Positions 1-8,514 of a stretch of 64,000 nucleotides of DNA are shown piece by piece. Source of the stretch: Fistulifera solaris (Eukaryota > Bacillariophyta > Bacillariophyceae > Naviculales > Stauroneidaceae). The first letter of the stretch is position 1, and each line of letters starts with the position of its first letter. The DNA lies in contig AP026125.1 of the NCBI GenBank assembly GCA_030295235.1, positions 2,170,001 through 2,234,000 on the forward strand, written 5' to 3'. The notes under the pieces were generated by a model. That model made no database searches, had not been told where the DNA came from, and saw only the letters and a list, made by a program, of their open reading frames with translations. The position numbers were made by a program, and so were the translations under genes.

Positions 1-1
1 G

Positions 2-1312
2 TGGTTGTTTCATCAACATCCTAATTCGATTCATCCTTCTTCAGGACAACACATACGACCATTGGTGCAGGCACATCAGTACAAACTCCGACATGCACAA
101 ATCATCCAGCGAAGCCATATTGTGCATCCTGTGGCTCCACCCTTGGGCTGTTTTCATTCCGTAGGGTCTGTGTATTCGAATCAGATGGATACTCCTACAA
201 GTGATTCGGACGCGCCGAAATGGATCCTTCAAGTCCATTGGGAAGGACCTCAACCACTCCACACGGCTTATTATGATATCGGATGGTTACAACAGTGTCA
301 TACTATGAGCTTACATGATAATGACAAGTCGAGTATCCACGCAAATAAAACGATTGTCACGCAACAAACACAACTCCTCTCCTTTGATCATGACAAAGTC
401 CTACGACACGACGACAACTTGTTTCGGCTCTTACGATCCTTGCTGGAGTACGGAGCTGTCTTAATCGAAAACACGCCCAATACAGACACGGCCTGTGCCA
501 ATATTGGCAAACGACTTAGTGGAGGCACATTGTCACATGGATCCTTGTATGGAGATGTCTTTGACGTCCAATCAATACCCAATGCACACAATATCGCCTA
601 CACCAATGATGCTCTTGCCGTACACCAAGATTTGGCGTATTATGAATCACCACCGGGCTTTCAGTTGTTGCATTGTCGGACGAATACCGTGACGGACGGC
701 GGAGCTTCGCTCTTGATCGATGCCTTGGCGGCCGCAGAAACATTGGCCAATCTAGCACCGGATCTGTTTGCTACATTGACTCGTGTACCGGCCACCTTTT
801 TGAAGCAACGTTCCGGGGCGGATATGATGTACCGTCGTACCCATATTCGTGTATCCGAACACAATCGCACTGAAGTATTGTCGGTGCACTGGGCTCCTCC
901 TTTTGAAGGTCCATTGTTTTCGTCGTCTGAAGAAGACACTCGCGAGTACTTTGTGGCCCGTGCCGCCTTTGAACGCATGCTGGATGTTTTGTTACCGCGT
1001 CAAGAACGATACTTGCCAATGCTCGATCGGCAGTTGGAACAACAGTTGATCGATTACGCTCATAACTATACCTGGCAACAAACCTTACAGCCGAAGCAAA
1101 TTTTGGTGTTTTCCAATCAACGACTCTTGCATGGTCGAACCGCTTTTCGTATTGATACAGCGAATGGGGGTACCCGTCACTTGACGGGATGCTACACAAA
1201 TGTGGACGAGACGCTGCAACAATATCGTTTATTACGAAGACAGCGATTGCGAGGCGCACAAGACCTTGAAGCTTTGCCGGTGATGGGGCATGGCAGTCAT
1301 CGAATTTCGTAA
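2..1312 (+). CDS. Gamma-butyrobetaine hydroxylase-like Fe(II)/2-oxoglutarate dioxygenase (5' partial)
   Basis: The frame is open to the window edge and its first in-frame ATG is at 185, so the true start probably lies upstream; about 435 residues are visible. Counting from the codon at 5, residues 60-100 match the small N-terminal DUF971-type domain of gamma-butyrobetaine and trimethyllysine dioxygenases. The catalytic TauD fold follows: the iron ligands are H207 and D209 (VHQDLAYYESPPGFQLLHC) and H376 (NQRLLHGRTAF), with R391 placed to bind 2-oxoglutarate. The family hydroxylates gamma-butyrobetaine or trimethyllysine in carnitine synthesis; which substrate applies here cannot be read from sequence. 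The stretch before residue 60 is basic and could be a mitochondrial presequence. The frame is intact. Confidence 0.82.
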   Translation, partial: WLFHQHPNSIHPSSGQHIRPLVQAHQYKLRHAQIIQRSHIVHPVAPPLGCFHSVGSVYSNQMDTPTSDSDAPKWILQVHWEGPQPLHTAYYDIGWLQQCHTMSLHDNDKSSIHANKTIVTQQTQLLSFDHDKVLRHDDNLFRLLRSLLEYGAVLIENTPNTDTACANIGKRLSGGTLSHGSLYGDVFDVQSIPNAHNIAYTNDALAVHQDLAYYESPPGFQLLHCRTNTVTDGGASLLIDALAAAETLANLAPDLFATLTRVPATFLKQRSGADMMYRRTHIRVSEHNRTEVLSVHWAPPFEGPLFSSSEEDTREYFVARAAFERMLDVLLPRQERYLPMLDRQLEQQLIDYAHNYTWQQTLQPKQILVFSNQRLLHGRTAFRIDTANGGTRHLTGCYTNVDETLQQYRLLRRQRLRGAQDLEALPVMGHGSHRIS

Positions 1313-1432
1313 TCGAATCTGTATACAAATAGAATTGGATTCAAAAGGGTCTTGTAATTAATTCTGATGTTTCTAGCATTAGTAGCGATGCTCGCGAATC
1401 TTCATGTTCCTCTTCAACTTATTTTGTATGAT

Positions 1433-2059
1433 TTACAAATCCGGCACATCGACGAGTGCATCAAAGAAATCTTGTACCAAATCATTCATTTTCTGTGCCA
1501 CTAGAACGAATCCAGTCGCATCTTTTGCACTGACAGGCACATCGGCTGCTTGTGCATATTGTCGCAATTTGTCGGCATCTTGTAAAGCTCGTTGTTTCAT
1601 GTCGGCACTTTGAATGGTCCCTGCTACCACTTTCATATCATCTCCAGCGAGTGAATAGATTTGGCGCAAGAATTTTCCGACATTATCCCATTCGGCGGCA
1701 TCCATTTCGCTGGAATTCTCTTGTACTCGCTTTGTTACCTTTTTCAGATCACGTTTCAACCGAATGCATCGATTGAATTGAGCCACACCTTGGGGTAATT
1801 CCGTGCCGGAATAGACATCGGCATGTGCGATAGTAGGCTGTTGCGTAATCACTGCCGTTGTAGTCAAAGCTGCCGTGAACATTCCTTGTAAGAATCTTTG
1901 TCGATTCATTGTTGTTGTGGAGAGGGATGCCGATTCAGAGACGGCGGAACGAGAACGAAGGGTATCGGAAGCTGTGGCACGAGAAGTGACCCAAGCCATT
2001 GTTGCCGATGGCAACGCCACGAGAACCAATACAGAAGCGGAGACCCTCATGCTGAACAC
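1433..2059 (-). CDS. psbQ: PsbQ-like extrinsic protein of photosystem II, thylakoid lumen
   Basis: A single-exon 208-residue protein. Residues 1-22 form an ER-type signal peptide ending TMA-W, where W is one of the residues accepted at the diatom plastid cleavage site. A second hydrophobic stretch (about 54-78) ends in AHA before DVYSG and fits lumen targeting. The mature part is a helical bundle of about 130 residues with the PsbQ pattern (RCIRLKRDLKKVTKRVQE, then WDNVGKFLRQIYSLAGDD). PsbQ-type proteins sit on the lumenal face of photosystem II and help retain calcium and chloride for oxygen evolution. The compartment is inferred from the two-part leader. It lies tail-to-tail with the upstream dioxygenase, 120 bp apart. 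Confidence 0.78.
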   Translation of the reverse strand: MFSMRVSASVLVLVALPSATMAWVTSRATASDTLRSRSAVSESASLSTTTMNRQRFLQGMFTAALTTTAVITQQPTIAHADVYSGTELPQGVAQFNRCIRLKRDLKKVTKRVQENSSEMDAAEWDNVGKFLRQIYSLAGDDMKVVAGTIQSADMKQRALQDADKLRQYAQAADVPVSAKDATGFVLVAQKMNDLVQDFFDALVDVPDL

Positions 2060-2467
2060 AGGAAAGAAATACTAGTGATTGTTGATTGCTTATTCGTAAT
2101 GCGTAATGCCTGTTGTGTGATCTTGTTGGTAATAATTGTGACGAAGTTGTTTGTTGTTTTATTATTTTCGAGTCAGAATCTGACGCATGTCCACAGTTAC
2201 ACATTTGAGTACCGCAGTGATGTCTTTTCGAAGCGCTAGCTATGGGGAGTATGAGGACGATACGTTTGAAAACAACTAGGACTACACTGAAAGATGGACT
2301 ATTGAAGAGGCGAAATCAAAATATTTACGGATGCGTAAAATGTTTTCGTTTTCTTTTCATTACTGGTACGCCGCTACACTCAACAGATCATCTATTAATC
2401 GTCACTCGACAAGGATTCGTTTTTGTTCATCGTCTCGTCAAACTCAGTTAAATCACCCGCATTCTCT

Positions 2468-3568
2468 CTATTTGCATCCCGCACTAGCCCGAGTGTCTAC
2501 GCCGGTTACCGGATTCGTGCCTTGTAACGTCGGATTCTTACACAAGGACCGACTATCGAAATCGCCCATGTACGCATCGGAAAAGTCGGTATTCTCCAAA
2601 TTGCTTTCTTCAAAGCTGGTGCCCGTCAAGACGGTATTGACAAACAAGGCACCACGTAACGAAGATCCTCGGAAACTCGCGCGATCGACTGACAAAAGAA
2701 AAGCGATTTACATCCGTGAGAGAAGAACTCGAATTGCTGATGCGAGGAGCTGAATGCACTTGGTACGTACCAATGGCGTTGGAAAAGTCAGAATCATCAA
2801 ATATACTATCTGTAGTGTGGTGAAACATCAGAAGCAAGAGAGTGTGAGAAAGCATCGTTACAACATGCGTTGCGTGTGAGCGATACGAGGATTAAAGAAT
2901 CCATTAATCTTAACTGCGACCTCAGCAACTTACCATGTAGATAAGCTTTACTGAACTGCGCATCTTGAAAATTGGATTTACGCAAATCCGTTTTCGTCGT
3001 AATCACACCCGACAGATCATAGCCTACCGCCTTTTGTTCAGGAATGTTGCAAGCTCGCAAATCGTACAGTTTGTCGCGTGCCGCGTTGGCTTGTCCGATA
3101 CTCGATGATTTCAAAACACAGCGGTTGGGGTCCGAATAGTCAATGGGTGGGAGTTTGAATTTGGAAGTTTGACCTGTAGATTGTACAGAGGAACGGAAAA
3201 AGGCATAAGATTGAGAACAGCAGGCAAACACAAGCAAAAAACAATCAGCGCCATGCGTTGATGTCATTTGATCATTATGACTCACCATCCGCCAAGGCCG
3301 CGCCCGAAAAGAGACTCCATGCGACAAACGCCGATGCGGTTGCAACAGAAAAAACGTTTGGATTGTTGTTGGCGATGTTACTCTTTTTCTGTAGTGAAGT
3401 GTTGCGGCTAACGCTGTCATTATTTTCTTTGTTGAAAAGACCCATGATGGTACCCTTTGTTTGACTCAGTGGCTTTGTCGTCAAAGGAGTCGTAAAAGAT
3501 TCGACAGAGTGACTGTTCGAAAGAAGGATCGTCAAAGTCATCATAAAAACACGACGAAGGTAAGTCAT
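2468..3568 (-). CDS. Plastid-targeted pentapeptide-repeat protein, four exons
   Basis: I read four exons: 3286-3568, 2934-3173, 2771-2809 and 2468-2688, each with GT-AG ends and consistent phase, giving 260 residues. Exon 1 encodes a signal peptide (LTILLSNSHSVES-F) and then a second hydrophobic segment ending AALADG, as expected for a thylakoid lumen protein. Spliced exons 2-4 make an unbroken run of five-residue repeats (DFSNA, SFRGS, SLRGA, SFEES, NLENT, DFSDA). The 39-nt exon 3 is required to keep the repeat register, which supports the model. Pentapeptide repeats fold as a right-handed square beta-helix; several lumenal proteins of plants have this fold, but their role is unclear. Confidence 0.8.
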
Positions 3569-4241
3569 GATGGCGTTTTCTCGTTCGACTTTTGAGGTTT
3601 AAAAAAAGACGTAATGAAAGCGTTTCGTAGCAGTACGAAGGCAAGTTGTATTATTTGTAGCAACAACAACAATCAACAAGTCAAAGGTATGAATGATTGC
3701 GATGATCTGGCAAATCAAGCAACTTCGGTATCGGTCGGTTCGCGATCTGTTTTGTGTTGGATGATGCAAGTGACGTAGGCCGACTGATCCGTGATTGACA
3801 ATCACGCCAATATTCTGTACGGTAATCTGTACCGACGACGACACGACCTCCTCGCCGTCCCGGCAATAATTTCTCAACAAAAAATTGACAATGATGCGCG
3901 CTGCGACCTGTTTGTCATTTGAAAACTGCGTGGGTGTTGGCGTGTTGAGAATTGAGAAAAGGAAAATAAAGTGAATATTGTACGTCGAACGCTATTCGTA
4001 CTTCAGTATTGCTATTTGATTGTTAATGTGACTTGCAGTTGCTAACGAAAATAATGAGGAAACCGGCGAAGATTACCTCTGCGAGATCTCCTTCTCCGAC
4101 GCCGTCCGAGACGATCTTTGTACCTCCTTTGTTGCTTCTGTACTCTTCTTCTCGTTCCAATTTGTTTCCACTTTTCCCTTTCTTCTTTCTCTCGATTTTT
4201 ATTTTTCATCTAACGGCCATTAACTACAGATTCATTTTGAA
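3569..4241. other. Intergenic region, divergent promoters
   Basis: 673 bp between two divergently transcribed genes. The only reading frames are short, without coding character. The last 120 bp before the downstream ATG is rich in T and CT runs, consistent with a 5' leader. No repeat was recognised. Confidence 0.5.
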
Positions 4242-4733
4242 ATGAAATGCCGCTCGAATCGATCTATCTCTTTTCTACGGATCATTCTCATTACGTTGGG
4301 TTGCACTTTTATGACTACGAAAGCCAATGTCATAAAACCACAGCTCAAACCTCGATTGGTGTTACAGCCGTTGATTGGCGGACCATCGTGGCTGAAAGTA
4401 CATGTTCAAGTGCATCTCGTGGAGCTAGATGACAACGGCGACAACAGAATCAAGAACCCAATACGCCACAAATTTGATTTTGTACCACTTAATCCTTCAG
4501 ATCCTCGTACACTCGCTCGATTATTGACACTACAATCGGTACCGGGAGAAATACGGACCTTTCAATCGACGCACCAGCCCAGTCTGCGGTTTTGTCAACA
4601 ATACAACAACAACGAACTGCATTTGATATTCAATAATTGCTGGATCTTTGCTGCGAAACTATACTGGTATTTATTGCAACAGCAAGAGGAGAAGATTGAA
4701 GATGCGAATTCATTTGAAAAGACGAAGCAATAA
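4242..4733 (+). CDS. Small secreted or organelle-targeted protein of unknown function
   Basis: A 163-residue intact frame. A basic start followed by ISFLRIILITLGCTFMTTKA looks like a signal sequence. The body holds HKFDFVPLNPSDPRTLARLL, then VPGEIR, then FNNCWIFAAKLYWYLL. The order His (HKFDF) followed by an NNCWxFA block is reminiscent of the permuted papain-like folds (PPPDE, LRAT/NlpC type), which have a His before an NC..F Cys; this is an inference from a short pattern only. The C-terminal tail is acidic and basic. I do not recognise a specific family. Confidence 0.55.
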   Translation: MKCRSNRSISFLRIILITLGCTFMTTKANVIKPQLKPRLVLQPLIGGPSWLKVHVQVHLVELDDNGDNRIKNPIRHKFDFVPLNPSDPRTLARLLTLQSVPGEIRTFQSTHQPSLRFCQQYNNNELHLIFNNCWIFAAKLYWYLLQQQEEKIEDANSFEKTKQ

Positions 4734-4955
4734 GCTCTCCATGGATCCATGGAGCATTTAGACAGCATGTACTTGGGTCGATCGATAGAAACGATCAGCA
4801 CACACATCTCTGTGTGCTTACATGGTCAGTTACAAACTACACGTTGAGTATAAGAAAATGTGCATGGAACTTTTACGGGCTTATTTGGCTCTCCGTTATC
4901 AAGAATCTGCTAATGTCAAAGAATTGTTCTTATGTTTTGATTTTCCATTGACGAC

Positions 4956-6254
4956 TTACTCGCGGCGACTTCCCGAGTTGGAGGTCGAGGGACTATCAGC
5001 CGAATCCTTGCTGGCACTCGCACTAGCTAGGTTGCGGCGGCTTCCCGAGTTGGAGGTCGAGGGACTATCAGCCGAATCGTTGCTGGCACTCGCACTCGCT
5101 AGGTTGCGGCGACTTCCCGAGTTGGAGGTCGAGGGACTGTCAACTGAATCGTTGCTGGCACTCGCACTCGCTAGGTTGCGGCGGCTTCCCGAGTTGGAGG
5201 TCGAGGGACTGTCAACTGAATCGTTGCTGGCACTCGCACTTGCTAGGTTGCGGCGACTTCCCGAGTTGGAGGTCGAGGGACTATCAGCCGAATCGTTGCT
5301 GGCACTCGCACTCGCTAGGTTGCGGCGGCTTCCCGAGTTGGAGGTCGAGGGACTGTCAACTGAATCGTTGCTGGCACTGGAACTCGCACTTGCTAGGTTG
5401 CGGCGACTTCCCGAGTTGGAGGTCGAGGGACTATCAGCCGAATCCTTGCTGGCACTCGCACTCGCTAGGTTGCGGCGACTTCCCGAGTTGGAGGTCGAGG
5501 GACTGTCAACTGAATCGTTGCTGGCACTGGAACTCGCACTTGCTAGGTTGCGGCGACTTCCCGAGTTGGAGGTCGAGGGACTATCAGCCGAATCCTTGCT
5601 GGCACTCGCACTCGCTAGGTTGCGGCGGCTTCCCGAGTTGGAGGTCGAGGGACTGTCAACTGAATCGTTGCTGGCACTCGCACTTGCTAGGTTGCGGCGA
5701 CTTCCCGAGTTGGAGGTCGAGGGACTATCAGCCGAATCGTTGCTGGCACTCGCACTCGCTAGGTTGCGGCGGCTTCCCGAGTTGGAGGTCGAGGGACTGT
5801 CAACTGAATCGTTGCTGGCACTGGAACTCGCACTCGCTAGGTTGCGGCGGCTTCCCGAGTTGGAGGTCGAGGGACTGTCAACTGAATCGTTGCTGGCACT
5901 CGCACTCGCTAGGTTGCGGCGGCTTCCCGAGTTGGAGGTCGAGGGACTATCAGCCGAATCGTTGCTGGCACTCGCACTCGCTAGGTTGCGGCGACTTCCC
6001 GAGTTGGAGGTCGAGGGACTATCAGCCGAATCGTTGCTGGCACTCGCACTCGCTAGGTTGCGGCGACTTCCCGAGTTGGAGGTCGAGGGACTGTCGACAG
6101 AGTCGTTGCTGGAGCTTGCAAGATGACGCTTGCGCAACATCACAGGAGCTGTCTCATCCAAATCGTTGCCGAACTCGTTGTTGCTGGCAACTGCTTTTGA
6201 TGTTGCGCCTGTCAAAGAGAAAAGGAATAAGATGGAAGCAGTTGGAAACTTCAT
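4956..6254 (-). CDS. Secreted serine-rich 16-repeat protein, silaffin-like precursor candidate
   Basis: A 432-residue protein with a clear signal peptide (KFPTASILFLFSLTGATSKA). After an acidic spacer ending RKRH come 16 near-identical units of 22, 24 or 26 residues. Each is Ser/Ala/Asn/Asp-rich (NLASASASNDS, then DSPSTSNSGSRR) and ends in Arg-Arg, so that RRNL occurs at 14 junctions and KRHL at the first. In the Cylindrotheca silaffin Sil1p an Arg-Arg-X-Leu motif marks repeat ends where the precursor is cut. The released peptides here would be acidic and full of potential phosphoserines, with almost no lysine, so they differ from classic lysine-rich silaffins. Function in silica or wall is inference. 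The plus strand is also open through the repeats only because the unit is a multiple of three. Confidence 0.72.
   Translation of the reverse strand: MKFPTASILFLFSLTGATSKAVASNNEFGNDLDETAPVMLRKRHLASSSNDSVDSPSTSNSGSRRNLASASASNDSADSPSTSNSGSRRNLASASASNDSADSPSTSNSGSRRNLASASASNDSVDSPSTSNSGSRRNLASASSSASNDSVDSPSTSNSGSRRNLASASASNDSADSPSTSNSGSRRNLASASASNDSVDSPSTSNSGSRRNLASASASKDSADSPSTSNSGSRRNLASASSSASNDSVDSPSTSNSGSRRNLASASASKDSADSPSTSNSGSRRNLASASSSASNDSVDSPSTSNSGSRRNLASASASNDSADSPSTSNSGSRRNLASASASNDSVDSPSTSNSGSRRNLASASASNDSVDSPSTSNSGSRRNLASASASNDSADSPSTSNSGSRRNLASASASKDSADSPSTSNSGSRRE
4959..6122 (-). repeat. Coding minisatellite, 16 units of 66, 72 or 78 bp
   Basis: Sixteen tandem units; twelve are 72 bp, three are 78 bp with an extra Ser-Ser pair, and the first is 66 bp. 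Variation is limited to a few sites: Val or Ala before DSPSTS, and Asn or Lys before DS. Neighbouring units are nearly identical at DNA level, pointing to recent expansion or ongoing homogenisation. Confidence 0.95.
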
Positions 6255-7099
6255 GTTGAATCAGTTCTTGGTTTGAGATGTGCTTTTAGAAAGATCTTGC
6301 TGAAAACTGTGCGACGAAAACAAAATGATGAAAAAGTGAAAGGATCCAAAAACTCGGTCGTTTTTCCGTCTTACGTCGCTCACCTCTAGACACAGTTTTT
6401 GGAATTAGTATGATGGCAAACAGTAAAGAAATCACGCACGACTGAAGTATGATGCATCTTGTGGCCGATGTCCAATAATTCGAAATACAAAAGATTGCGG
6501 CCGCAATCTTGCTTTTTTCGCTGGTATCTTCGTGCATGTTGAATTGAAAGATTTATGATATACTCCGTTTTCGCTCACGAATAAGGTCTTGTAGTTGTAG
6601 GAGCTGATTAAGTACGATTCGATCTCGAACGAAATCCGGACTATCGCAAGTCGTCATCCATCGTCGTGCGCGTGATCGGAGTCTACATGGAAGTGTGAAA
6701 GCGTCGTATCATCGTTCGCACAACGGCTCGATGAGAGGGGGACGGCAGAGATGCAAAATGATGAGTTGAATCATCATTAGCAAACAATGAGCCAGTCAAC
6801 GCTTTCATAGATTGAAGTCGATCTGCAGATGTCGTCGGTTGCGAGCCCTCGAAACATCGCTGCCAAGGGCCGATGATGATTCAACTAAACTTCAAACCGA
6901 TGCAAGGCGCTCCGCTACATTGGCATGAAGTCAAATCGCCATCGGCGTTGTCTCTTCACTACACCCATCGTGCGAATAATTCGTGTCAGAGCAAGCATCG
7001 TTCCGCCACGGAGAACTTCGGGACGCAACGATGTGCGAACAATTATTTGATCGAAACGTAACATTCTACGTAAATGAATACAGACTACGACACACCACT
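6255..7099. other. Intergenic region, no gene seen
   Basis: About 850 bp between the repeat protein and a decayed gene. Short frames on both strands show no domain, and no repeat was recognised. The first 100-150 bp should hold the promoter and leader of the serine-rich protein. Confidence 0.45.
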
Positions 7100-8338
7100 T
7101 TAAACTGCGTGGAAAATAGTTTGGTACCTAACATCCACGTAACCTTTTTGTCGGGCTTTCATCCAAATCGCGACATATCGAAACAGGCAGCACTTATCGC
7201 CTCGAGTATCTTGCAGTACGACATGCTCCTCTAGACATCCATTATGCATGTATTCACACAACACGTCCGTGTGAGTCGATAACAGTAAAGCCGTATGTTG
7301 GAAGTTTTCGAAAGAGCTTTCCAACAACGCCATCGCCACTAACGACGGTCGCAACAGCATAGACTCCTTCATCAGCTGAATGGATCCATGATAAAAGCGA
7401 TTCATTCAATGCATACAGTCTATCGATACTGGATCCATCTCTTGCCATAATGTTCCAATATCGTAATGTTTCGGTTTCTCGAAAGCAATCGCTCCAGCCA
7501 GGAGTACGTAGGATCTTCATCTGATGGGTATTCCCAAAGTGCAAATGTTCGTAGTTCTTTGTGCTCTTCAATTGCATTGAAAATTTGGGGCAAGTACTCG
7601 CCCCAAGTCACATCCCAACAATCACTGGTCACTCTAAGATAGGTCAAATTCGGATTAGCATTTATTGTACGAATCAGTGCTTTTGCAACAGATGCTTTAT
7701 CACGAAATTCATGACCTGACAATAAATCAAATGTAACATCCAATCTTTCAAAATGTCCCAACTCAGCCACTCGGTTTAAAAGCGAAAAGTCAAAAGCCTC
7801 TCCGAAATTTCACCCCCATCATCACCCTCATCAATAAACATGATTGAGAAGGAAGGTGATACAATCTCAAGAAAATCAAAGTCCTCTGGCTGAATATGAT
7901 CCATGTTTATGGCATAGTCGAGAGCCTTTGTCTTGGCGGAGAATGGGAAAAGGGCACATTCTTCATCGACAGCAGGCATATCAAGCCTCTCAAACATTGT
8001 ATCAAGTTTGCGAAGACGTTTCACATTTGCAGGACTGCACAGCATTTTATGGCAATCCCAGGGATTATAAAGCATATAAAGTGAACCGAACCGAGAGCAT
8101 CGACAAACTGCGTCCCGTCATCTTCAAAATAGAAACCGTCGTCTGTGTGACGTGATTCGAAATACAAATTCAAAAGATAGGGGCGCGTTGCAAAGACGAG
8201 GGATTGTTCAGCACTCCAAAGTCCTGTTGAAATTTGGACTTTTCGATTCGGGTTCGAGTCTAAAATATGAGCGAGTTGCTGCGGTGTAATTGCCGCAAAA
8301 CCAAAATTTGGCATCAAGCAATGCTTGTTGATTTCCAA
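7100..8338 (-). pseudogene. Decayed member of a leucine-rich diatom multigene family
   Basis: Five overlapping pieces in all three minus frames line up in order. These are an N-terminal piece (LWSAEQSLVFATRPYLLNLYF, FEDDGTQFVDAL), a middle part (8075-7776), a third (LNRVAELGHFERLDVTF), then YLRVTSDCWDV to ITILEHYGK. The last is a C-terminal piece (RFYHGSIQLMKES, LVAMALLESS, LLSTHTDVLCEYM). Regular Leu spacing suggests leucine-rich repeats. A stretch after FVDAL seems missing, a GAAT tetranucleotide is duplicated near 7410, and further shifts occur, so unlike other genes here the damage is not limited to mononucleotide runs. I recall similar proteins as a multicopy family in diatoms but cannot name it. 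Confidence 0.55.
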
Positions 8339-8514
8339 GCAAGAATCACCTTTTCCAGAGCCTTTGAGGGACCAAAAGAGTGTCGCTGTCTCGGCAAAGA
8401 CAGTCTCTCTTTGGCAATCAACGCTTTCACTTTCATGATATTCGACTGCAATACGTCAACGCATAAAACAACGCAATTTAATTGACAAAACTAGGAAGAT
8501 ATTATTATGACACT

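Noticed and set aside
4822-6259. Two long plus-strand frames (434 and 339 codons) across the Ser-rich repeat gene
   Set aside because: They are open only because the repeat unit is a multiple of three. Neither has a signal peptide or sensible composition, and the minus frame has both.
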